Source of the DNA: Candidatus Brachybacter algidus
Lineage (GTDB): Bacteria > Bacteroidota > Bacteroidia > Chitinophagales > Saprospiraceae
Length of the DNA: 27,514 nt
Reading direction: 5' to 3'
Assembly: GCA_016711705.1 (NCBI GenBank)
Contig: JADJSK010000011.1
Span: 1-27,514, forward strand
Shown here: in pieces, positions 18,136 through 24,995 of the stretch
Layout of the letters: each line of letters opens with the position of its first letter
Position numbering within the stretch: position 1 is the stretch's first letter
Notes under the pieces: generated by a model
Told to the model about the DNA's origin: nothing
The model's database searches: none
Seen by the model: the letters and a program-made list of their open reading frames with translations, nothing else
Made by a program: the position numbers and the translations under genes

Positions 18136-20547
18136 ATGCAAGCAAAATTAATTTCAATAGTAATCTTAGTTACATTTTTAACTTCTAATGCCTTTAGTCA
18201 AAACAAAGGCGTTACCATATCAGGTTTAATCAAAGACAAAGCGAATAAATCCGCTTTGTCTTATGTAAATGTAGTATTGAAAACCGAAAAAGATAGTGCC
18301 TTTGTAACAGGAACAGTAAGTAACGAAGAAGGACGTTTTACTCTTTCTAATGTAAAACCAAACAACTATTACTTTGAAATTTCTTTTATTGGTTATGTTA
18401 CTAAAAGGCAATCTATTTATGTTGGAAGCCTCTCGGAATTTTTGGATGTTGCCACTATAGATTTAGAAGAAGATATAAAAAAACTAACTGAAGTTGTTGT
18501 TGTAGCAAAGCAAGATGAAGTAGGCGGTAAAATGGATAAAAAGACTTTTAAAGTTGAAGATAACATCAGTCAAAGTGGAGGTTCAGTTTTACAAACAATG
18601 CAAAATTTGCCAGGCGTAACAGTTCAAGATGGAAAGGTGCAATTAAGAGGTAACGATAAAGTAACCGTGTTAATTGATGGCAAACAAACTGCATTAACTG
18701 GTTTTGGTAGTCAATCGGGTTTAGATAACATACCTTCTTCGGCAATAGAAAAAATTGAAATCATTAACAATCCTTCCTCCAAATATGATGCAAATGGAAA
18801 TGCGGGCATCATCAATATTGTAATGAAGAAAAACAAACAAGAAGGATTTAATGGTAAAGTTGGTTTCACAACTGGATTAGGCTCGTTGTGGGTTAGGCAA
18901 GAAAACCTGCCAACCATTAGACCACAATATCAATTTACACCTAAAATAAATCCATCCATATCACTTAATTATAGAAAAAAGAAAATCAACGTATTTTTTC
19001 AAGCAGACAATCTTTATACGCAAACTTTAAACAAGAATGAATTTGTGACAAGAACGTATGATGATGGAACTATTATTAATCAGCAATTAAAAAGAAATCG
19101 GAATACCAACTTTTTTACTTCAAAGACAGGTTTTGACTGGAGTATTAATCAAAACAACACACTTACTATTTCAGCATTATACGGTAGTGAAAAAATAATT
19201 GACAGAGGCGACCAACCTTTTTTTAATGCAGACAATACAGTAAGAAAAAGGTTGTGGCAGTTTTTGGAGGACGAACTAAAAACAACGGTAATGGCAACTG
19301 CTGCCTATCAGCATAAATTTAAACAAGCAGGGCATTTATTGAATATTGGTTTTAATTATACATTTCATAGAGAAGATGAAAAATATTTTTATGACAACTA
19401 TTTACCAACAACAACCGGAACAGATGCTTTTAAATTATTATCAGACGAGCAAGTTTATGATTTCAATTTTGACTACATAAAACCTTTGAAATATGGTAGA
19501 ATTGAAACAGGTGTAAAACTTCGTAATAGAAATATCCCAACTAATATGCAATTTATTCCTGGAGTAAATTCTGTTTTAGACACCAGTGCAGGTGGCTGGG
19601 CAACCTACAAAGAATTAATACCTGCCGTTTATGGGAACTATATATTTGAAAACAAAAAATGGGAAGCAGAGTTAGGTTTACGAATAGAATATGTGAAAAT
19701 TCAATATGATGTAAATCCAAATCACAACACTTATAAAAGTGATGGATATAATTATACACAGCCATTTCCTAATGCAAGATTAGCATACAAAATAAATGAC
19801 CGCAACAAAATTTCATTCTTCTATAATCGCAGAGTGGACAGGCCAAATGAAGTGGATATAAGAATATTTCCTAAATACGATGATGCAGAAATTATTAAAG
19901 TTGGAAATCCTGCTCTACGACCACAGTTTACAAATTCATTTGAACTTGGTTATAAAACAAGTTGGAACAAAGGGTATTTTTATTCTGCCGCTTACCACCG
20001 ATTTGCGGACGGAACTATTACTCGTATTTCGAGCATTGCTCCAAACAGCAATTTGATATACGCAATATTTCAAAATGCAGGTAGAAGTTATAATACTGGT
20101 TTAGAAATTGTTTTGACACAGGAAGTTGCAAAATGGTATTCCTTTAATTTAAATCTTAATGGTTATCACAATCAAATCAATGCTTTTAGTGTTGAAAATA
20201 AATATCCTCTTCCAAATACCTTTTCAGCCGACAAACAGGAAATTATTTCAGGAAACATAAAACTGAATAACACTTTTCATTTGCCGAAAAACTTTGATGC
20301 ACAATTAACCGCAATTCATTTGGCCCCCGACATTATTCCACAAGGAAAAATTGCCCAACGTTTCTCTTTAGACCTTGGCATAAAAAAGAGTTTGCAAAAG
20401 GGGAAAGGCGAATTATTTCTTAACGCAACAGATATTTTAAACACGATGATTATCAAAAAAGAAATTCAAGGTCAAGGTTTCAAATACATTAGTACCGATT
20501 ATTACGAGACACAAGTTATAAGACTTGGCTACAACTACAAATTCTGA
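18136..20547 (+). CDS. Outer-membrane beta-barrel receptor (TonB-dependent-receptor-like)
   Basis: This 803-residue protein has a signal peptide (about 1-21) and a carboxypeptidase-regulatory-like domain (about 25-115, VTISGLIKDKANKSALSYVN). A plug follows (about 135-235) with LPGVTVQDGKVQLRGNDKV and SSAIEKIEIINNPSSKYDA. The rest is a C-terminal barrel of aromatic strands closing with the outer-membrane signature ending in Phe (VIRLGYNYKF). This matches the family often called outer membrane protein beta-barrel in Bacteroidota. No TonB box is clearly visible. No SusD partner follows, so a polysaccharide-uptake role is unlikely; metal or peptide handling under control of the adjacent two-component system is more plausible. 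The frame is intact. Confidence 0.9.
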   Translation: MQAKLISIVILVTFLTSNAFSQNKGVTISGLIKDKANKSALSYVNVVLKTEKDSAFVTGTVSNEEGRFTLSNVKPNNYYFEISFIGYVTKRQSIYVGSLSEFLDVATIDLEEDIKKLTEVVVVAKQDEVGGKMDKKTFKVEDNISQSGGSVLQTMQNLPGVTVQDGKVQLRGNDKVTVLIDGKQTALTGFGSQSGLDNIPSSAIEKIEIINNPSSKYDANGNAGIINIVMKKNKQEGFNGKVGFTTGLGSLWVRQENLPTIRPQYQFTPKINPSISLNYRKKKINVFFQADNLYTQTLNKNEFVTRTYDDGTIINQQLKRNRNTNFFTSKTGFDWSINQNNTLTISALYGSEKIIDRGDQPFFNADNTVRKRLWQFLEDELKTTVMATAAYQHKFKQAGHLLNIGFNYTFHREDEKYFYDNYLPTTTGTDAFKLLSDEQVYDFNFDYIKPLKYGRIETGVKLRNRNIPTNMQFIPGVNSVLDTSAGGWATYKELIPAVYGNYIFENKKWEAELGLRIEYVKIQYDVNPNHNTYKSDGYNYTQPFPNARLAYKINDRNKISFFYNRRVDRPNEVDIRIFPKYDDAEIIKVGNPALRPQFTNSFELGYKTSWNKGYFYSAAYHRFADGTITRISSIAPNSNLIYAIFQNAGRSYNTGLEIVLTQEVAKWYSFNLNLNGYHNQINAFSVENKYPLPNTFSADKQEIISGNIKLNNTFHLPKNFDAQLTAIHLAPDIIPQGKIAQRFSLDLGIKKSLQKGKGELFLNATDILNTMIIKKEIQGQGFKYISTDYYETQVIRLGYNYKF

Positions 20548-20890
20548 TCAACAGGTATAAGCACATTTGCAATTCGTACAATTCGTCAAATTATGTCACA
20601 TTTACTAATCGTCAACACTAGCCCCCCGACCCACCGCACAGAAAAGACGGCTTAGTGCTTTGCCAACACACAAGGCAAACGCTTCAAAGCACTCTATGGT
20701 ATTGCAGTCAGTTTTTAACTGTCATATTTTTTGTGGCTATGCTCCCCAAGCATTTGGCACATTGCCTGTTCCGCTTTGCTCCACAGCCAAAGAGCCAAGC
20801 CAACACACAGCATAGCAACAAAAAACGCTACACTCCAACCACCACCACCGTTCCGCTTATGCCAGTATAAAAACTGCCTGAAGCTAAATA

Positions 20891-20909
20891 ACATAATGTG
20901 GCATTATGT
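20891..20909. repeat. Palindrome 1, ACATAATG-N3-CATTATGT
   Basis: A perfect 8-bp inverted repeat with a 3-bp centre. A near copy (7-bp arms, 3-bp centre) lies 77 bp to the right. The pair looks like a double operator or an origin-type binding site. Confidence 0.5.
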
Positions 20910-20968
20910 GTTCGCTACGCACAGCCTTTTGCCATCGCTTATGCAAGCATCCAACCGCACAGGCTGTC

Positions 20969-20985
20969 ACATAATAACATTATGT
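20969..20985. repeat. Palindrome 2, ACATAAT-N3-ATTATGT
   Basis: A perfect 7-bp inverted repeat with a 3-bp centre. It shares its half-site with the palindrome at 20891-20909. Confidence 0.5.
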
Positions 20986-21222
20986 TAAATAGCCAATACC
21001 ATAGCCATTTTGATAAAATGGAAGCCGTCTTTTCTCCCACCGCACAGCCCCCCAAAGCCACACACCCCAACCACCCTTTTCAGCGGTGCAGAAAAAAATA
21101 AAGCATTAGTTGTTGATGGCAATGTGCAATAAAAGGTTCATTCATTCCAGTTCCATTTCGTTACAGCGTTTCGCTTCGCTACACTACCTTCCACTACATT
21201 ACACTTCCATTCATTTCACCAT

Positions 21223-21426
21223 TTATTTTGCACCGCACAGCAAGAGTATTCCCTCATTCCATATTGCAAAACCAACCCTTTGCTTTCCGTGTCTTGGCTT
21301 TTGCTTTGCCAACGCTACAATGTTTTTTGTGTTGAAATAATTTACAAAAAACGCAATCACACACAAGCAAAAGCTACAAGCCACTCCAAGCACCTCCGCA
21401 CTTTTTGCAACATTCCATTCAGTCAT
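21223..21426 (-). CDS. Possible small membrane protein
   Basis: This 67-residue frame has one hydrophobic segment of about 18 residues (VLGVACSFCLCVIAFFVNYF), followed by a basic stretch (KQKPRHGKQR). It starts with ATG. Its sequence looks more protein-like than the other frames here, but there is no recognised family, no clear ribosome-binding site, and the surroundings are repeat-rich. It may equally be a chance frame over a structured non-coding region. Confidence 0.25.
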   Translation of the reverse strand: MTEWNVAKSAEVLGVACSFCLCVIAFFVNYFNTKNIVALAKQKPRHGKQRVGFAIWNEGILLLCGAK

Positions 21427-21664
21427 ACACTTGCTTTTTCCCTACGCTACCACAGTATGGTATGCTTTATTTTTCTGCGACATATAGCCCCAATCCAACG
21501 CACTAAAGACATTTCGTTTTTTGAATAGTGATTTTGATTTAAGCCAATCGGTTTTTATCAGTGGAATTTTTATTGAAATCCTGAATACAGTTTTGAAAAG
21601 AGGATAAAAAAATAAAAATAAAAAGTGCAGCAAAATTAGGTGGCTCACACAAGCCCACGCTGAT

Positions 21665-21772
21665 AAAAAAACCAAAAGACTACGGCATAATGAAAGGCAA
21701 ATAATCTTTTATTTTTTATTGGTATTTGCCTTTCACCCTTCGGGACTTATTCCGTTTCCTTTTGGTTTTTTA
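21665..21772. repeat. Hairpin element A (outer arms shared with element B)
   Basis: Outer arms AAAAAACCAAAAG (21666-21678) and CTTTTGGTTTTTT (21759-21771) are perfect 13-bp inverted repeats. ACGG-ATAA/TTAT-CCGT pairing extends them inward. Inside, TGAAAGGCAAATA (21691-21703) pairs perfectly with TATTTGCCTTTCA (21723-21735), followed by a CTTCGG tetraloop mini-hairpin. Both 26-base arms recur at 22427-22506. The strand symmetry fits a bidirectional terminator or a MITE-like palindrome. Confidence 0.6.
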
Positions 21773-21907
21773 GCCACGCCACCTATCAGAATGCTTTCTT
21801 TTTTTTTCTGTTTTTTTTCTTTGTCAAATTATATATGTGTTGCGGAGCGTAAGCGAAGCACAGCACAGGCAAGGGCAAAAGCAGATACAAACTTTAAAGC
21901 AAGTATT

Positions 21908-22324
21908 ATGCACAGTCCAAAAATTCACACATTCAATCCAAAAAATCAAACAAGCGATTTTGATGTTTACATTTTATGCAAAGGTTTAAATAGTGGCAAA
22001 CCACTTGAAAAGCCTTGCCCCAATTGCTTTGTAATTTCCTGCAAAAATTCAGATGATATGGATTTTTACAAAACCCTTTCTTTCGGCTTATGGAAGGCAA
22101 AACATTTTCATCAGTTCCTTACTGGTTCAGTTATTCCATTTATCCGCATCAGTGATTTTAAAAGCACCATTAAGGCACAAGCCGAAGCAGTCAGCAAAGA
22201 TAAATATGCCTTTGTGCAAGATGTCCATAAAGTAAAGCTGATAGAACGAAAAGAAAAACAGATGTACGAAACATTGGCACTCTTAGCCGATGTAAAAAAA
22301 AGCAATGATGTACAGGCACTTTAA
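21908..22324 (+). CDS. Small conserved Bacteroidota protein (DUF6943-like)
   Basis: This 138-residue cytosolic protein includes LCKGLNSGKPLEKPCPNCFV and LSFGLWKAKHFHQFLTG followed by SVIPFIRISDFK. From memory this matches a small family of unknown function common in Bacteroidota mobile elements, listed as DUF6943; I am moderately sure. The cysteines in the PCPNCF stretch could bind metal. I prefer ATG 21908, because the longer frame from 21719 runs through hairpin element A. The gene lies between the two copies of that element. Function is unknown. Confidence 0.65.
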   Translation: MHSPKIHTFNPKNQTSDFDVYILCKGLNSGKPLEKPCPNCFVISCKNSDDMDFYKTLSFGLWKAKHFHQFLTGSVIPFIRISDFKSTIKAQAEAVSKDKYAFVQDVHKVKLIERKEKQMYETLALLADVKKSNDVQAL

Positions 22325-22426
22325 AAGGTAGCCGTATTGGCTGCCATAACCTGGGGAACTGCTTTTGCACCATAAAAAATTTATATGCCAAAATAGCAAG
22401 GGGGGCAGCCGCACATAGCCAACACT

Positions 22427-22506
22427 AAAAAAACCAAAAGACTACGGCATAAACACAGACCCACCGCACAAGGCTATCATTTATTCCGTTTCCTTTTGGT
22501 TTTTTA
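22427..22506. repeat. Hairpin element B
   Basis: The left arm (22427-22452) and right arm (22481-22506) are identical to those of element A over 26 bases each. The centre differs: it holds an ACCGCACA word instead of the inner hairpin. The element is enclosed by a further inverted repeat, AGCAAGGGG (22395-22403) and CCCCTTGCT (22508-22516). Confidence 0.6.
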
Positions 22507-22542
22507 TCCCCTTGCTGTGAGAAGCATATAAATTATTTCATT

Positions 22543-22776
22543 ATGCAAAATCATCCACGTATTTCAGCAGGCAGCCAGTTAGGCATTTGTCCTTTTACTC
22601 CGCAGGTTCTCCATCAGCACTTGCAGCTTTCACCTTTTGCTTATCAGCGTTACATCCGCAGGTCTCGGTTAGCCCATCAGCCAGTTTTTGGCATCAAGGT
22701 TTATCAGCTTCCTTGTGGTTGTTTCGTTTGGTGTTATCCATCAGGTGTTCGTGAGCTTTCAGCATTGCCCTTTTAG
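22543..22776 (+). CDS. Small hypothetical protein
   Basis: This 77-residue protein starts at an ATG 26 bases after the inverted repeat that encloses element B. It is rich in Gln, Pro, Arg and aromatic residues, with LQLSPFAYQRYIRRSRLAHQ in the middle and a Cys-containing end (LPCGCFVWCYPSG). Every glutamine after residue 2 uses CAG, while neighbouring genes prefer CAA, so its base use is unlike the rest of the element. No domain is recognised. A bidirectional terminator follows 24 bases after the stop. The clean start and terminator favour a real gene, but this is uncertain. Confidence 0.45.
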   Translation: MQNHPRISAGSQLGICPFTPQVLHQHLQLSPFAYQRYIRRSRLAHQPVFGIKVYQLPCGCFVWCYPSGVRELSALPF

Positions 22777-22799
22777 GGCTTTGCTATTGCTTTAAAACA

Positions 22800-22828
22800 A
22801 GAAGCCCCACCACAAGGGCAGGGCTTCT
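22800..22828. terminator. Bidirectional intrinsic terminator
   Basis: AGAAGCCC and GGGCTTCT form a perfect 8-bp GC-rich stem with a 13-base loop. TTGTTTT follows on the minus strand and ATTT on the plus strand. It lies between two converging genes and most likely ends the minus-strand transcript from 23602. Confidence 0.7.
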
Positions 22829-22829
22829 A

Positions 22830-22849
22830 TTTAACCGATAAGAAAGAAA
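22830..22849. repeat. 20-bp leader repeat, copy 2
   Basis: An exact copy of the sequence at 3194-3213. Here it sits between a terminator and the end of a minus-strand gene, so it is not an obvious ribosome-binding leader on the plus strand. Confidence 0.4.
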
Positions 22850-22853
22850 GCTA

Positions 22854-23602
22854 TTAGGCTAATTCAACAATGTTTAACACGTTGTAAGCACCATTTTTAA
22901 CGAGTATTGAATACCGTTTACCTCTTGGAAAAATTCAATTGTCAAGAAATAAAGTTTTGTACCTGCACCTGCTGGAACACCGGCAGGAAGTAAATTGATA
23001 GGTGTGTTAGTGCCATCAATTGCCAAATTTTGAACAGGGCTGTATTCAATTGCACTCATGTTATTTACAAAATCCACATCAGCAAACGCAGATTTAAAAC
23101 TAACGTGAGTTGCTCCAGTAGGGTAGTAAATATCATTGATAGGAGTGAATGCAGGGAAAGCAATATCACCAGTACCAGTGTTTACAGTGAACGGTGCAAA
23201 TATTACACTACCCAAAGTTGCACTATCATTGAAATCAAAACCTTTCAACAAGGCTTTTGCCATCGGGTCCGCAATTCCGATACCTACATTTCTTTCACCT
23301 CTTGGAGAAGTGGCATCGTAGTTTTTAATCTGTGTCATTATTTGCGTTAAACGACTTGTAACACGGTTGTCACTTGCGTTCATCATCAAATTACGAACAG
23401 CATTGCGGAGTAATTTTCCAGCACTTGCAGAGCTTCCAAATTCGCTACCGTTTTCACGGGTACGCTGAAAGTTAGGATCATTGGCTATTCTGTCACCAGA
23501 TACACCACTTTTTGTTTTCACAAGATGTCCATCCTGTGTTTTGTAGAAGGTAAGGTTATCCAATGTACCTTCTATTTTTAGTAAGCCTTTTAATCTTGCC
23601 AT
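22854..23602 (-). CDS. Conserved Bacteroidota hypothetical protein (frameshift near the end)
   Basis: The 249-residue protein starts MARLKGLLKIEGTLDNLTFY and continues with NDPNFQRTRENGSEFGSSA, RLTQIMTQIKN and PRGERNVGIGI. I recognise this as a widespread Bacteroidota family without known function, often found in several copies per genome and near mobile regions. The apparent frame stops at 22874. One base is missing from a T-run (plus strand, about 22893-22897); restoring it gives the expected C-terminus SLKNGAYNVLNIVELA and a stop at 22854, exactly 250 codons. It is probably co-transcribed with the nuclease gene just upstream (gap of 4 bases). Confidence 0.75.
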
Positions 23603-23606
23603 TTTG

Positions 23607-24143
23607 TTATTTATTTAAATTGTTAGTAATTACTTTTTTTGTTGCGATACAGCCTTTACAAAACCTGTATCTGTTTCTTGCATTATACTTTCTGAATAGC
23701 CAGGGCGGACAAACTTTTTCAGCCCCACATTCCCAAAGTCCTTTTCTTTCGCTTGATGCTTTACGCATCAAATCTTCAAGCCTTGCATCAGTATCAAAAT
23801 TGATGTAGTGCCAAGCCCAACCATTTGCAATAAGTATTTCATCCAGTCTTTGCCCATCCACATATACCATTGCCAATTCTCTACCGTACACATCAGTTTT
23901 CAATACTTCAAACCTTACCACTTTACCAAGTATCAAGGCTTTTACATTGAGCCAAGAGTTAAAACCCCAGTGTTGATTTAGTTCGGGAGCATCAACATTT
24001 AATAACCTTATTGTATGCTCCTTTGCAGTCGTTTTAAGAACGTATGTATCGCCATCCTTAACTTTCATCACCCTTGCTTCTTCTTGCGAAAAAGCGGCTG
24101 TAAAAGCCGTTAAAAACAAAACCGATACAATTATTTTCTTCAT
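23607..24143 (-). CDS. Secreted thermonuclease-like (SNase family) protein
   Basis: This is a 178-residue protein from the second of two adjacent starts (GTG 24146, ATG 24143). It has a signal peptide (about 1-19) and then the staphylococcal-nuclease fold: VKDGDTYVL with a Ca-binding Asp, IRLLNVDAPE holding the catalytic Arg and Glu, and TDVYGRELAMVYVDG with the second Arg. ANGWAWHY and ERKGLW are also typical. The C-terminus adds a Cys-rich tail (WECGAEKVC, RFCKGC), probably disulphide-bonded. It should degrade DNA or RNA in the periplasm or outside the cell. A strong promoter lies directly upstream. Confidence 0.88.
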   Translation of the reverse strand: MKKIIVSVLFLTAFTAAFSQEEARVMKVKDGDTYVLKTTAKEHTIRLLNVDAPELNQHWGFNSWLNVKALILGKVVRFEVLKTDVYGRELAMVYVDGQRLDEILIANGWAWHYINFDTDARLEDLMRKASSERKGLWECGAEKVCPPWLFRKYNARNRYRFCKGCIATKKVITNNLNK

Positions 24144-24150
24144 CACGATA

Positions 24151-24182
24151 CAAAACTATAACGCTTTATAAGGCTCTACAAA
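24151..24182 (-). promoter_or_regulatory. Promoter of the thermonuclease gene
   Basis: On the minus strand TTTG (24182-24179), 20 bases, then TAGTTTTG (24158-24151) match the Bacteroidota TTTG-N19/20-TAnnTTTG pattern. The predicted start site lies within a few bases of the ATG at 24143, so the transcript would be nearly leaderless. Confidence 0.6.
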
Positions 24183-24232
24183 TAACCACTTCCGACATTT
24201 CCGTTATTGCCACATTATTCCAACAAACACAC

Positions 24233-24263
24233 TTTTACCACTCACAAAAACATATTATCTTTG
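24233..24263 (+). promoter_or_regulatory. Promoter of the small gene at 24319
   Basis: TTTA (24233-24236), 19 bases, then TATCTTTG (24256-24263) fit the Bacteroidota promoter pattern, with one mismatch in the -33 element. The promoter is divergent to that of the nuclease gene. Confidence 0.55.
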
Positions 24264-24318
24264 CAATGTTTACTTTATACCTGATGTATGGATAGAGTAT
24301 GAAAAGAGTAATTTAAAA

Positions 24319-24507
24319 ATGAATAGACTGTGTATTTATCCGAAAGACATTCAGATAATCACAGGCAAAAGCGACAGATATGGTAGATACCTTATTAAGA
24401 GGATTAAAGAGTACTTCAACAAGCAGCAACACCAAGTTGTTACCGTTGAAGAGTTCTGCCAGTATATGGGCTTACAATTGGAAGCAGTTGTTAGTCAATT
24501 AAGATAG
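24319..24507 (+). CDS. Small conserved helical protein
   Basis: This 62-residue protein includes YPKDIQIITGKSDRYGRYLI, then KRIKEYFNKQQHQVVTVEEF and CQYMGLQLEAVVSQLR. The layout of basic helices with an HTH-like end (EEFCQYMGL) resembles small Bacteroidota proteins that I have seen scattered in accessory regions; function unknown, DNA binding possible. It has its own promoter at 24233-24263. It is the last gene before the right repeat. Confidence 0.65.
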   Translation: MNRLCIYPKDIQIITGKSDRYGRYLIKRIKEYFNKQQHQVVTVEEFCQYMGLQLEAVVSQLR

Positions 24508-24614
24508 TGTAAAAACTTATCTTCGCCTTTTGCTTATGATAAGGACAAACACACTCTACACTAAACAACATTTTTTCTTTTCTTTGTGCTGTACTTGCAC
24601 TTGTTTTAGTGGGT

Positions 24615-24637
24615 TTTGTTGCCCAGTTGTTGCCCAA
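24615..24637. repeat. Candidate right attachment/recombinase-binding repeat
   Basis: An exact 23-bp copy of 98-120, again two GTTGCCCA boxes 11 bp apart. Only two boxes are present here, against four on the left. Confidence 0.5.
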
Positions 24638-24760
24638 ATAAATACGCAACCTCTGAAACCCTTTATTGATAGGGCTTTACATTTTCACTTAACAATTTGT
24701 ATCGGAAATGAACCAATAAGCAATTAGTAATTAAGCAATAGTCAATGTAAGCAAAAACTC

Positions 24761-24858
24761 AATAGTTAATAGTCAAAGTCAAGGCAATAGAATAGTTAAT
24801 AGTCAATGGTCAAAGGTTACTCAAGGGTTAAAGTCAATGGTTAATAGTTAATAGTCAA
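24761..24858. repeat. Three copies of AATAGTTAATAGTCAA
   Basis: Exact 16-base copies lie at 24761-24776, 24791-24806 and 24843-24858, with degenerate GTCAA words between them. They lie just outside the putative element. Confidence 0.65.
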
Positions 24859-24995
24859 AAAACAATATTAATGCCAAGAATAAAAACAAAAATGGTATAA
24901 ATCAAATAAATATATCTAAATTCAATTTTTGGTTGTTTTCGGTTACGTTTTTTCTTGATTAAAGTAACAATATGAACCAGACGCTAAGACATCTT

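Larger units (their letters stand above)
20548..21907. other. 1.36-kb region without convincing genes, rich in short repeats
   Basis: Open frames here are short, in several registers and without domain features; none is convincing on the plus strand. Visible structure: the word ACCGCACA at 20633, 20954, 21038 and 21232; two related palindromes at 20891-20909 and 20969-20985; runs like TTTGCTTTGCCAAC; and hairpin element A at its right end. A minus-strand frame at 21223-21426 is the best coding candidate. The region could hold a non-coding RNA, a transfer or replication origin, or decayed genes. Confidence 0.5.
24508..24995. other. Gene-free end region with attachment-like repeat and repeat field
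   Basis: I see no gene here. It contains the right-hand copy of the 23-bp repeat, a small inverted repeat (CCCTTTATTGATAGGG, 24659-24674), and from about 24719 to 24860 a field of degenerate AGTTAATAGTCAA repeats. It appears to mark the passage from the element to host sequence. Confidence 0.5.

Noticed and set aside
20655..21528. Several plus-strand frames of 60-85 residues
   Set aside because: They overlap in different registers, follow repeat words and show no domain or consistent codon use.
21719..21907. Longer start of the DUF6943-like gene
   Set aside because: The extension begins with TTG inside hairpin element A and has low-complexity sequence; ATG 21908 fits the family start better.
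24719..24860. CRISPR array
   Set aside because: The repeats are short and AT-rich, with irregular spacing (30 and 52 bp) and no unique spacers; no cas genes are present.
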